In this document: positions 27,204 through 36,419 of the stretch, piece by piece
Position numbering within the stretch: position 1 is the stretch's first letter
How the letters are laid out: every line of letters starts with the position of its first letter
DNA from: Spirogloea muscicola
Taxonomy: Eukaryota; Streptophyta; Zygnematophyceae; Spirogloeales; Spirogloeaceae
Assembly (NCBI GenBank): GCA_009602725.1
Contig: WELB01000007.1
Location: 1,254,310 to 1,318,309 of the forward strand
Length of the DNA stretch: 64,000 nt
Direction of reading: 5' to 3'
The notes under the pieces: generated by a model
The model's input: only the letters and a program-made list of their open reading frames with translations
Told to the model about the DNA's origin: nothing
Databases searched by the model: none
Translations under genes and position numbers: made by a program

Positions 27204-28178
27204 TCATGCTTCCAAGAAGAGGCAGCCTTGGCAACTGTATGTCATGCAAATATTGCCAGGAAGAGGCAGCCTTGGCATGTGTATGTCATCAGAACATTGC
27301 CAGGAAGCCATTGATTGGCGGAACATAGGCATATGCAGTGCAACTGTCCATGTAGACCACACCTCTACGCGCTGGCCCATCAGCAGGTAGCGCTCGTGCA
27401 GCTTCTTCCCGCCAATGTGCACATCTGTGTCGCACTGGACACATAGTGATGTACCATCTATTCCGCAGTAGAAAAAAGCTGGAGGCAACATGGAGCAGGA
27501 CGGCGTCAGGCTGATCATTCAGAAGCAATGACGAACACAGTGAGACATTTGGATTGATCTTGCTCTGGCAGCAACTGGGCGAGCTGCAGCATCTTCTGCC
27601 TGCTCTGTATGCCAAGGATACAATGACTGAATCCAGGGTCACAGCGTGACGAGAAGCAGCGAGATGCAATGCCACACCTGGTGCATTCTCGCATATGTCA
27701 CAGCGCGGGACAGCCCGCGCATCTGCTAGCGCCAGCCGCACGTGCCTGCTTGCCAGCTTGTTGCAGCCGTGGACCTGCATTCCACCGACAAGAGAGGGAG
27801 GACAAAGGGGGGAGCGGGAAGTGGGAGAGGGACCAGGAAGAGTGAGTATGGCAGCAAAGAGCTGGCACCCATGCACAATCCGAAGTGTCCAACTCAGGTA
27901 GGCTTGGCTGAGTGCACGAACTCAGCAGGACGGAGGTCAGTGGACTGAATGGCCTGCTGCGTTGGGTAGAGACCCTCTCCGCATGGTGCACAATCTATCC
28001 TATGCTGCAAGCCAACTGATGTGGCGCTGGGCAATGACCGTCCGGCGCTGGCGCCGGGCATGACGGGGGAGGCTAGCAGCAGGACCTTCTCGTCGCACTT
28101 GTCGCAGAGCGCAGCCTCGTCGGCGACGCAGAAGAGGCGCGCGGGCGCCACCTCGCAGACGTCGCAGAGCGCCCTCAT
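27204..28178 (-). CDS. Double B-box zinc-finger protein, BBX18/19-like
   Basis: Three exons. Exon 1 (28086-28178) starts [20 protein letters not shown] and ends CDEK; exon 2 (about 27678-27774) gives [18 protein letters not shown] and CDICENAP; exon 3 (from 27480) gives [17 protein letters not shown] with [19 protein letters not shown]. Together these form two B-boxes with the zinc-binding Cys, His and Asp residues in place, and the wording ([31 protein letters not shown]) is that of plant BBX18/BBX19. In plants these small nuclear proteins act in light, clock and temperature signalling through protein-protein contacts. No CCT domain was seen. The end is uncertain: a GTGTGG donor at 27362 could lead to a further exon, or the frame reads on to a stop at 27204, crossing a 2 x 44 bp tandem repeat. 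The start lies in a GC-rich island. Confidence 0.85.
27217..27304. repeat. Two-copy 44-bp tandem repeat
   Basis: Units 27217-27260 and 27261-27304 both begin AAGAGGCAGCCTTGGCA and contain TGTATGTCAT followed by ATTGCCAGG, with a few differences. They lie in the 3' part or flank of the B-box gene. Confidence 0.7.
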
Positions 28179-28247
28179 GCCGGCCGCTGCGGCGCGCTCA
28201 TCCGCTGCCCGACATGGGCAGCGGCCGCGCCCGCCGGGCTTCCGCCA
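28179..28247. promoter_or_regulatory. Possible divergent GC-rich promoter upstream of the B-box gene
   Basis: About 70 bp separates the B-box start codon (28178, minus) from an ATG on the plus strand (28248) that opens a GC-rich frame with a good splice donor. This is inferred from layout only. Confidence 0.3.
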
Positions 28248-28367
28248 TGCCCTCCGGTGGCGCTAACGAGGACGCGAGTGGCCGCGAGCGGGCCGAGCTT
28301 CTGCGGCCTCGGCCGCCGCCTCCCGGCACCGGTGCTGACGGCGAGGCGTGCCACTGGTGGTGGCGCG
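28248..28367 (+). CDS. Possible first exon of an unidentified divergent gene
   Basis: A GC-rich frame from an ATG at 28248 encodes [19 protein letters not shown], later [12 protein letters not shown], and meets a consensus donor GTGAGC at about 28368. This is the same pattern as other first exons here (GC-rich, short, consensus donor). No downstream exon was found: a LINE array begins about 460 bp later and the next host gene is on the other strand. It could be a gene cut by the LINE insertions, a non-coding promoter transcript, or chance. The longer read-through frame to 28864 ends in LINE sequence. Confidence 0.25.
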
Positions 28368-28829
28368 GTGAGCCTCCTAGGCCCGGGCCCAGTGGGGCTG
28401 CGGCGCCAGGGACGCCGGCCCCGACATTGTGGCGGGCCTCCGGACTGACGGCATTGCCCTGCCTTCTGGAGCCACCCGACGGACGAGGGCGGACAGCGGC
28501 GGCGGCGGCGGCGGCCGGCGGTCGCGGGCTGGCTGCCACGCGCGGAGGCGCCTGGCGGCAGGCAGGGCGGCGCCAGGAGGGCCAGGCGCGGCCGTCAAAG
28601 AGAGGCAATGAACGAGGGCCACCGAGAAGGCGAGAAGCCGTCAGGGGGGGGGGCCCCAATCCGGTGACGTGGCGGGGGCGGGTGGGCCGCCGGCCCTCGG
28701 GGAAAAGATACGGGCACTCCCGCCAGCCCGCTGCGGCCGGGGAGTGCGGGAACGCTGGGGAACCCGGGGCCCGCAGCGCGGAGCCGCACATCCACCTCCA
28801 CCTCCACCTCCACGCCCTTTCCCTAATGC

Positions 28830-30840
28830 GGATAGTTTTCCGGCAGCTAGCCCGTCGGATCTGAGGCTCCTCACTCGTAACTACTGAGTGATCCATCCTC
28901 CCCCTGCTCTGCAGGACGCGCTCTGGCCGCCGCCTCCGGGTCTCGGCGGAGCGCCTCCTTCCCCGCATCGAGCTATTCTGACCAGCTGTTGCTCACTCGT
29001 GGGTATTGAGCTTCCCTGGTGTGATGTTAGGCGACGTTCACGGACACGCTGCAGCTCCTCCCCGCAGGCGACGTGCGCGGCCGTGCTCGGCTGCTGTCGG
29101 CCGCCTCCCCCGGCGCGGCAGCCTGGCTCTCTGCGCTCCCACTGTATGATGCGCTCAGGCTGCCGGACGAGCTGTTCCGCACGGCCACGCATCGCCTGCT
29201 GGGCCTCCCCCCGCCCTGCCTGCTGGGCGTGCTGCAGTGCGAATGTGGGGAGCGGTCGACGGACCCGGCGGAGCTGGCGGCGCATCTCCTCCGCTGCGCC
29301 ACTGGAGGCGAACGAACAGCTGCGCACGACCTCTTGCGTGATGCTATGTTCGGGATCTTTCAGGAGGCGGGCTACACGGTGGCGATGGAGAACGCCTCGG
29401 TCATGCCCATCCTCGAGAGGGCTGACGGACACCATACGCGTCGTGTGGACCTGGTGGCGTCCACGCCGGGAGGTGGCGCGCGGATCATAGCCGATGTAGT
29501 CACCACCGATGTGGTCGACCGCTCCAACCTGGGGCTCTCTGCCTCGCGGGCCGGCCACGCTGCCTCGAAGGCCGCTCGCTGCAAGGCGGCCAAGCACTCC
29601 GACCACCCACCTGCCGACGAGTTCGTCCCCTTGGCGGTGGACGTGCACGGGGCTCTTGGGTCCCAGTGGCTTGACCTATTGGCTAGGCTTGCGCGGCGGG
29701 CTGTGTCCCGCAGACGCGGCGAGCCAGCCGACTTCAACGCCGCGGGCTCGTGGGCTCAGGTATATCGGATGCGCCTCTCTGTATCCCTGCAGCGGTCCAT
29801 GGCCCACGCTCTGCATCTGCGAGCTGGCCGTGCTCTCGCTGCGGGCTCTGGCTTTCGTCAGGGTGATAGCTTCCCGGCAGCTAGTCTGTCGGATCTGAGG
29901 CTCCTCACTCGTACTTATTGAGTGATCCATCCTCCCCCTGTTTTACCATTGCATCCTCAGGCCCCTTTGTAGCTGCTCACCGCTCTTAGGCCCCTCTGAA
30001 CCTTTGTGAATGCTTTTTGGGCTGGCTTTTCGCAGCCCTTGCCCCCATTGGGAGTGCCACTTCTTTCTTCTAGTGTGATGTTGTGTTTGGTAGAGTAGTC
30101 CTTCTTTGGCTTTGGACATTGTCCATTCTTTTTTTGGGGCTGGCTTTGCCAGCTCCTCTTCTCTATGGGAGAGCCCTTTCTTACCATAGCATCTTCAGAC
30201 CCCTTTGTAGCTATGTTGCTCACCCGGGGGTATTGAGCTTCCTGTGATTTCGTCGTGTCTTATTCTCTAGCTGCCTAGCTGTGTGTTTTTGTTATTTTCG
30301 GCTTTTGACATTGTCCATTCTTTCTGGGCTGGCTGCTCAATGCTTTTTCTTTGTCAATTCTTTTTTGGGCTGGCTTTGCCAGCCCCTCTTCTCTATGGGC
30401 GAGCCCTTTCTTTCTTTCTGCAGCCCTTGCCCCCATTGGGAGTGCCACTTCTTCTTTCCCTTATGTTCCTACGCCAGTGATCGTTTTCCGATGGGCGAGC
30501 TCTTTCTTCTTTCTTCTTTCCGGCAGGATCTGAGGCTCCTCACTCGTAAGTACTGAGTGCTCCATCCTCCCCCTGATCTGACATAGCATTCTCCGACCCC
30601 TTTGTAGCCGCCACACGCTTGTAGGCCCCTCCAAATCTTTGTCCGTTCTTTTTGGGCTGGCTTTTCGCAGCTCTTGCCCCCATTGGGAGTGCCACTTCTT
30701 TCTTTATGTTCCTACGCCAGTTCTGAGCTAGCTCGTTCTGGCCCCTTCGAAATTTGGCCCCTTCGAACCTTGTCACATCTTTTCGGGCTGGCTTCTCACG
30801 GCCCTTGCCCCCACTGGTAGAGCCACTCCTTACTGAAACT
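28830..30840 (+). mobile_element. Head-to-tail array of LINE 3' ends
   Basis: At least five LINE C-terminal tails in the same orientation end within 1.7 kb: SDLRLLTRNY-stop (28887), SYSDQLLLTRGY-stop (about 29008), SDLRLLTRTY-stop (29921), MLLTRGY-stop (about 30233) and QDLRLLTRKY-stop (30556). Three are followed by the same UTR start, GTG(A/C)TCCATCCTCCCCCTG. Between them lie 3' UTR hairpin modules near 30007, 30128, 30360, 30647 and 30781. Segments about 29880-30070 and 30525-30705 are similar over roughly 180 bp. The layout suggests repeated insertion of LINE 3' ends into older LINE 3' ends, or tandem duplication. Confidence 0.8.
29028..29921 (+). mobile_element. LINE copy, C-terminal ORF part with candidate endonuclease
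   Basis: An open frame (ATG-initiated at 29073, but homology starts at about 29028) closely parallels the copy at 21.6-22.5 kb: RGRARLLSAASPGAAAWL, CECGERSTDPAELAAHLLRC, TRRVDLVAS, IIADVVTTD, QVYRMRLSVSLQRSMAHALH and the tail SDLRLLTRTY-stop. It is 5'-truncated, with no reverse-transcriptase core, and begins about 20 bp after another LINE tail. The two copies differ at many positions but keep the frame, the Cys/His cluster and the acidic motifs, which suggests both come from elements that were under selection. LINE identity is firm; the endonuclease assignment is inferred from motif order. Confidence 0.85.
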
Positions 30841-31018
30841 TGGCCACCCAGGCCCTCCATCACTCAATACACACTCCAAATCCTTTCCCACGTCACCGTG
30901 CTTGCCCTTGTACTTGGCCACTCAGGCCCTCCGTCACTCAATACACATTCCACTCTTCGTTCCCACCGCCTTGCTTATGTACTTGGCAGCTCTGGCCCGG
31001 CCATCACCGAACACTCAC
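30838..31018. repeat. Three imperfect tandem units of about 70 bp
   Basis: The pattern ACTTGGCCAC(C/T)CAGGCCCT followed by TCACTCAATACACA(C/T)TCC occurs at 30838 and about 30912, and a diverged third unit starts near 30983 (ACTTGGCAGCTCTGGCCC). A related piece follows a LINE tail at 36155, and a shorter ACTTGGCC version at 58490, so the unit is probably part of a LINE 3' UTR subfamily. It abuts the 3' end of the ALF4 gene. Confidence 0.6.
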
Positions 31019-34000
31019 CGCCGCCGCCCGCGCCTGCGCCTGCGCCTGCTCGTTGAGCTCCAGGCAGCGCAGCAGCACGCCCAGCGCCACACCCGCGCAC
31101 CCCGCCTCCTCCGCCTCCTCCGCCGCGGCCGCCGCCAGCGCCTGCCGCAGCGGCAGCAGCCACTCCCGCCTCGACCCCTCCAGCTGCGCCCCGCTGCGGA
31201 TGCCTGTCCAGTTGCTCCCTGCTGCGAATGCACACGCCGCCACGCGACACGTCTCACCAGGAGCTGCCGGCCAACGAGGCTCTGGTGCTAGCACAGGTTG
31301 TGGGCAATACACTGTTGAGCTTAGACCTTCGCGAGCAACATGTATTTGTATATGTGCAGCTGCCTATATTGTGCGACCTCCTTCTCCAACTTAGCAGCAC
31401 CTCGAGAATAAGAGTAGGAGCAGAGCTCAGATGTGCAAGTCAAGTGGGAGGAAAGGGTCTCACCGGCGCTCTCTCGCAGCAGGAGGAACCTGTACAAGTT
31501 GAGCGCAGCCATCACCTGCATGATAGGACAGCGCATTGAATGTTGTGCCAATATTAATGTCAGATCCTGCGCTAGAGGCTGTCTATCACAGGTGGACCAC
31601 TTCTGTGTCAAGAGATCGCGGCAATGGCTACCACCAATTCTGAATTTATACCATTCAAATGGTTTCCTTTGATGTAGGAATGCACTCAGGCAGCGGTCCA
31701 GGCATACGTACTGAGTCACATTCTGCCGTCAGGTCCAGGGGTCTTCCAGAAGGAGGGCACAGCACATGCTTAATCAGTGTGAGGATGTCTGCGGTAGCAA
31801 ATGGAGAAGAGACATTTTCTTTGTCTTGTCCTTCAGAACCTGTGAATGTCGCTCCTTGGCCAAGCGCAGCCACGCTGTCTGACTGCTCCTCCCTTGACGA
31901 AGTGTCGGGCGTGATGGGCGTCATGCTGGTCCGAGGCACCAACAGCCGTACTTGCAGACACTTGTCCGCCTCTTCTTTTGCAAACCTCAGCAACAGCGAC
32001 ACCTGCCAGTGGAAATAACAGATTTGAACTCCCATGAAAGTGGAAGACAGTCGTTCTGAAGGAGGAGCACTATACCCTAGTTGTCCTAGTCATGTAAGTA
32101 TGCACAAGAAAAGTGTGCCTCCTGCATTTAGTAACAGTCTCCACATGTCTGACACTCACCATCATAGGGTGAGGCGCTTGTACTATGAGGCTCCTGACAG
32201 CTTTGAAACGCTCCTCAGAAGTGTACATGACAAGAAGGACCTATATTGAAAAGATAATGAGACCGAGATCAAAAAGATTGCAAGCGAAGCTCGCAAAGCT
32301 TTGGCAAATGTAGTAGTGCCCAGGCCAGCTGTGGTGCTCAACAAGGTGAAGTACCTGCTGCAGAACTTCGAAGCAGCGCTTGGCCAGCGCAGCACTTGAG
32401 GATAATACCATCCGCAGCTGGAGAACCTGGAGAAGACACACAGCACGGCGTTTCACAAACACAAGCCAGATTAGCTATGTGAACAACACAGAAATAGAAC
32501 ACTTAATCAAAGTGTAGCAACAACTACACTGCTTCCATGGCAGATTGCATAATGTTGTGAAGGCTCAGCCCAGTAGCGACAATACAGCAACAACAATGGT
32601 AAAATCTAAGCACTCGGGCAAAAAGGAGAAACAAACCTGCAAGGTGTCTGTCAGCTTCTCGGGGAAGTGCTGTTGCATCTCTTGCACAGATCGTAAGCCT
32701 TGACGGCTGTGAATTACTGAGATGGCTGCCTCCATCAGATCTGCTGCATGCAGTGCTACCTCCTGGCTCTGTCGAAGCATGACGCCTGCAAGCACAATGA
32801 CATCCTCTGCTTGCTCTCGAGATAATTCTAGCAGATTGCCCTCCTTCACCAGCCACTGAAGTACTGACTGCCTGTCCACCATGTCTTCATCACTTTCTGC
32901 TTGGTCCGCTTGACCAACTTCGTTGCCCTCTGTGCTGGTTGAGTAATTAGTGCAGGCCACAATCTCCTCATTGTGGCAGATGATCCAGTATGCTGCATCT
33001 CAATCAAACAGGCAGTCCATTAAGATCTGCAAGGCCTATGCTGAAGAGCTTTAACTTGCAAAGATACACCCATCACGAAGCTATCATATTGCACGCACCC
33101 CCTTAAATCAATCACCCAGCACTATGACGGCGACAATGGAAGGAGTAAGCTCCAGCTAATGCATGTTGTCACCCGATGCAGAGTCTGCCAATCATATAAG
33201 AAGGGTTTTTGACATTCACCAGCCAAACCTGCCCCTAAGGTGATATCCATGCACAATTTAGCCTGTAAGTCCAGCTGCTCATCTTCGTCCTCCTCGTGTG
33301 CACTGGGTCTGTGAGGAACGAGCAGCTCTGGTCTGAGCAACTCGCTGAGGCTGACTTTACATTGGCAGAGGATGCTCAGCAGGGATAAGTTTACATCAGT
33401 CCCAGTGGCTGCTCGACTGAGATTAGGCATGAAGGAAGTCACACGCGAGAGCGCCTGCGAAAATGGGAACACACAGGTCCTTACCTCAAAAGAGACACAG
33501 AAAACCAAGACATGCTACCTGACAACTCAGTATGCAAGCCGTGAAGCTGTACTAGAAATGGTCAACACATGCATGCAGGCAGTACGGTACTGTACCAGAA
33601 GCTGGAGTGCGAACAAGACAATCTCTTGCCTAAGCTCTTTGTGGCTTGGTCCATCCTGGTAAACAGCCACAGTCAAAATAAAGTGTCATAATTCTCACTC
33701 AGATGTATCAGTCTTCATCATGACTCACCAGGAATGCTGCCTTTATGCAGAAGTAGGCTTCAGATTGCTACAAGCAGGAAGCAAAGGCAGCTTCCTTGGA
33801 CAGCTTGAGTTGCTTGCAATACCTGTGCAGTTTGTAGTATACAGCACACAGTCTGACACAAACGTACAGCCGCTGGCGCCATCTGCTGCCGGAACAAGTT
33901 CTGCTCTCGCGCTTCTGATCTTGCCGAGAGTGTGCCCAGGGAGTAAGGGCTTGCGAAGTCGCATACCACATCCTCATCTATCTCAGGCTTGTTCCTGGAC

Positions 34001-35751
34001 CTTGTGACGGACTTCAGTGTCTGCAAGATGATTGGCACTGCCTCGCTAAGAAATATGGCGTGCCTTCGCGGAAGCCTCCGAAATACTGCAGGTGTCCTGG
34101 GCATCATTGACAACGTCAGCGTAACCAGACTGAATCTCTCAAAGTTGACCATGCACTTTTCCAACTGCACAGAGTGCAAATTTGCGGCTGCCTTATCAAG
34201 GACTGGGCGCCGAGGAGCTGGATTCATTTGTTAAAGTAGTCCAGAGATGTGGCAATGATGTTCCATGATTGCAGCAACCCTGTCGTGCTCCTGGTCGGAA
34301 ATATATCACGAAAGAGGACTTGCCTGTTACTAGTGCATTGAGTGTCGCAAGCTGCAAACCCCAGGGTTCCGTATCATCCACTCTATTCTCAGGTTGCGCA
34401 GAACTGAGGACCTGGAGTTGCATGCTCAAGAAGTCAATAGTACGCATGCTCGTAGCAACAACAGTGCTAACAGAGTATGACGACGATCTCTGGACCTCCT
34501 CCAATCGATGATGAGACGAAAGACTGCGCATCATTTGTACAAGAGCAACCTTCAGGTGACAGGTCAATCATGATCTCAACAGCTCACACTGAAGGATCAC
34601 AAGAACATGAAAGTCAGTGGCAGACAAAGCGAGGGTGCGTACATCCAGAAAACAAGTGAACATCTCTCGTGGGTCGCACGCCTCTGCTGCAGCAATGAAT
34701 AGGCGACTTGAAGCTGCATGCCTCTCTTTGGATGCTCCAAACGAGCGTGCAACAATGTGCATTATCTCCCAGACTGTTCTATCCCATATAACCTGGTCAG
34801 AAGACAAGTCTTCCTTGAGAATATTGCAACACTCGAAGAGAAATATTTCTTTTCCTGTGAGAACAACAGAGCAGCTATTCGTGTGCACATAAGAGTCTAT
34901 GCCCGAAGCTTGACTTGAAAGTCTGGAGAGAGGTTAATGTGGACAGCAAAGGACGAGATAAATAGGATGATTATCACGTTTCCTACAGGGTAAGCAGGAG
35001 AGAAGCAAAGAGGTCTGTAAGGAGGAGATGGTGGTGGTGAACAATTACAGTCCTGCTCTGTGAATGTATTGGACCTGAGAGTGACTTGAACCCTCGAGGA
35101 GAGAGGAAGCTCGCTCAAGGACAGCAGTGCACACGTCCTCGGCGTCCTTATTCACTTGAAGAGCATCATTAAGTGCCACCTCGAAAGCTGAAACCTCGGG
35201 GTCTCCATCAGCAGCCTTCACTCATTTGGAGCAGACAGCGAAACACAGAGATCATGGTTATTTGCACAAGGCTTCTACTTAAGAGTCTCTCCTTGATGGC
35301 ACGAGCCAAAACGGGAACAGCGAGACTGTCAGATAATATAGAGACAAGCATGCACTAAAGCCTCAGCTGGACGTTGTAATGGACAGCCTGCAGGCATTGA
35401 GAAGCCTCTCATGTATAGCCAGGACTTCAGCTCTGAGTGGTGGAGACTGGCAAGATTCATGGCTGAACTAGTTCGCTGTGTTACATGCATAGAGCTGCAA
35501 GAGCTCGACCAGCTGCCTCGTGACCGACATCTTCGAGGCAAAGTTCTTGGATGCTGAGTCATTGGGACCCCTGAACAGGCTAGGCGTCCTGTAGCACTCT
35601 GAAAGAGTAGCAGTTTGCTGCATTTAGAGTACAAATGCCGTTGCATACTTACCGCGCAGCTTGCTGCATAGCCTGCTTCCAGCCTGGAGATGGCAGTCGC
35701 AGTGGCCTCCTCTGGAGGCGGCCACCAACCGCCAGTGTCGAGCACGCTCAT
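31004..35751 (-). CDS. ALF4: ALF4 / glomulin-family protein
   Basis: Many exons on the minus strand. The start at 35751 gives MSVLDTGGWWPPPEEATATA and ends at a GTAAGT donor near 35653. Later pieces include DAEDVCTAVLERASSLLEG (about 35080-35130), RLFIAAAEACDPREMFTCFL (about 34640-34720; the family has a CxPRDxL motif here), RRHAIFLSEAVPIILQTLKS (about 34000-34070, matching the plant ALF4 block), QSVLQWLVKEGNLLELSREQ (about 32800-32880) and EWLLPLRQALAAAAAEEAEE (31015-31200, matching the C-terminal LPLR segment). Known role: ALF4/glomulin binds RBX1 and restrains cullin-RING ligases; in Arabidopsis ALF4 is needed for lateral root initiation. The last exon is followed by GTGAGT at about 31016, so the protein either stops at 31004 or has a further exon lost among the repeats to the left. 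Family call moderately strong; exon borders are incomplete. Confidence 0.7.
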
Positions 35752-36059
35752 GACTTAGAGGTCGAGCGCCGGCTGGAGGCAGCCCGCTGCGGGCTGCGCC
35801 GCGTTGCAGGAGGCGGCTCCGCCGGCGCTGGGCGGGCGCGTCAGAAGACGCTCGCTGCTTGGGGACGGCGGCCGGCAGCTCCGCGCGGCCTGAGAGCCGG
35901 AGGGGCACAGTGCTGGAACAGGGATGTCGCTTGAAGTTCTTGTATCAGGGGGCGTGGGACTGTGAGAAGCCAGCTTCCAGAAGTACGAGCAAGGTCGCTG
36001 CAGAGAGCTAACGGGTTGGTGTACATTCCTCGTTCCGGCTGCGCGTTGTCCATCTCTCT

Positions 36060-36390
36060 TTTTTCCGGTCTAGTGACCTTGTGCTGACTCGTGGTTACTG
36101 AGCGGGTCAGCTTAGCAGCAGATGATGTACGTCTGGCGATGTGCTTGCCTTCTGTACTAGGCCACTCGATACACACTCCATGCCTTTTCTTAGCCCAGCA
36201 TCTCTGATCTGCGGCTGCTTAGCAGGGGTTACTGAGTGTCTCGTAGCAGCTTTGTTTCTGTTACTTAGCGCTTCCCCTGGCCCCCTTCTCGTACTCTGTT
36301 CATTCTTTTTCGGGCTGGTTGTTCCAGCCCCTATTCTCAATGGGCGAGCACTTTCCTCTTTTCTTAGCCGGCCCTGGATCCCAGCTACCA
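36060..36390 (+). mobile_element. Two LINE 3' tails between divergent genes
   Basis: The first tail reads SDLVLTRGY-stop (ending about 36102) and is followed by GCGGGTCAGCTTAGCAGCAG, the UTR start also seen after the tail at 58433. The second reads SDLRLLSRGY-stop (about 36234) with the UTR GCGCTTCCCCTGGCCCCC and the hairpin module GGGCTGGTTGTTCCAGCCCC plus ATGGGCGAGCACTTTCC, ending near 36365. They occupy about half of the 670 bp between the ALF4 and UFSP2 start codons. Confidence 0.8.
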
Positions 36391-36419
36391 TCCCCGTACT
36401 CTCACTTTCACTCGCCCCC

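Noticed and set aside
28881-29648. Minus-strand frame opposite the second LINE copy
   Set aside because: Same reason as for the first LINE copy.
30321-30360. Direct tandem hairpins considered as a CRISPR-like or terminator array
   Set aside because: Spacing is irregular and the units are LINE 3' UTR modules in a eukaryotic setting.
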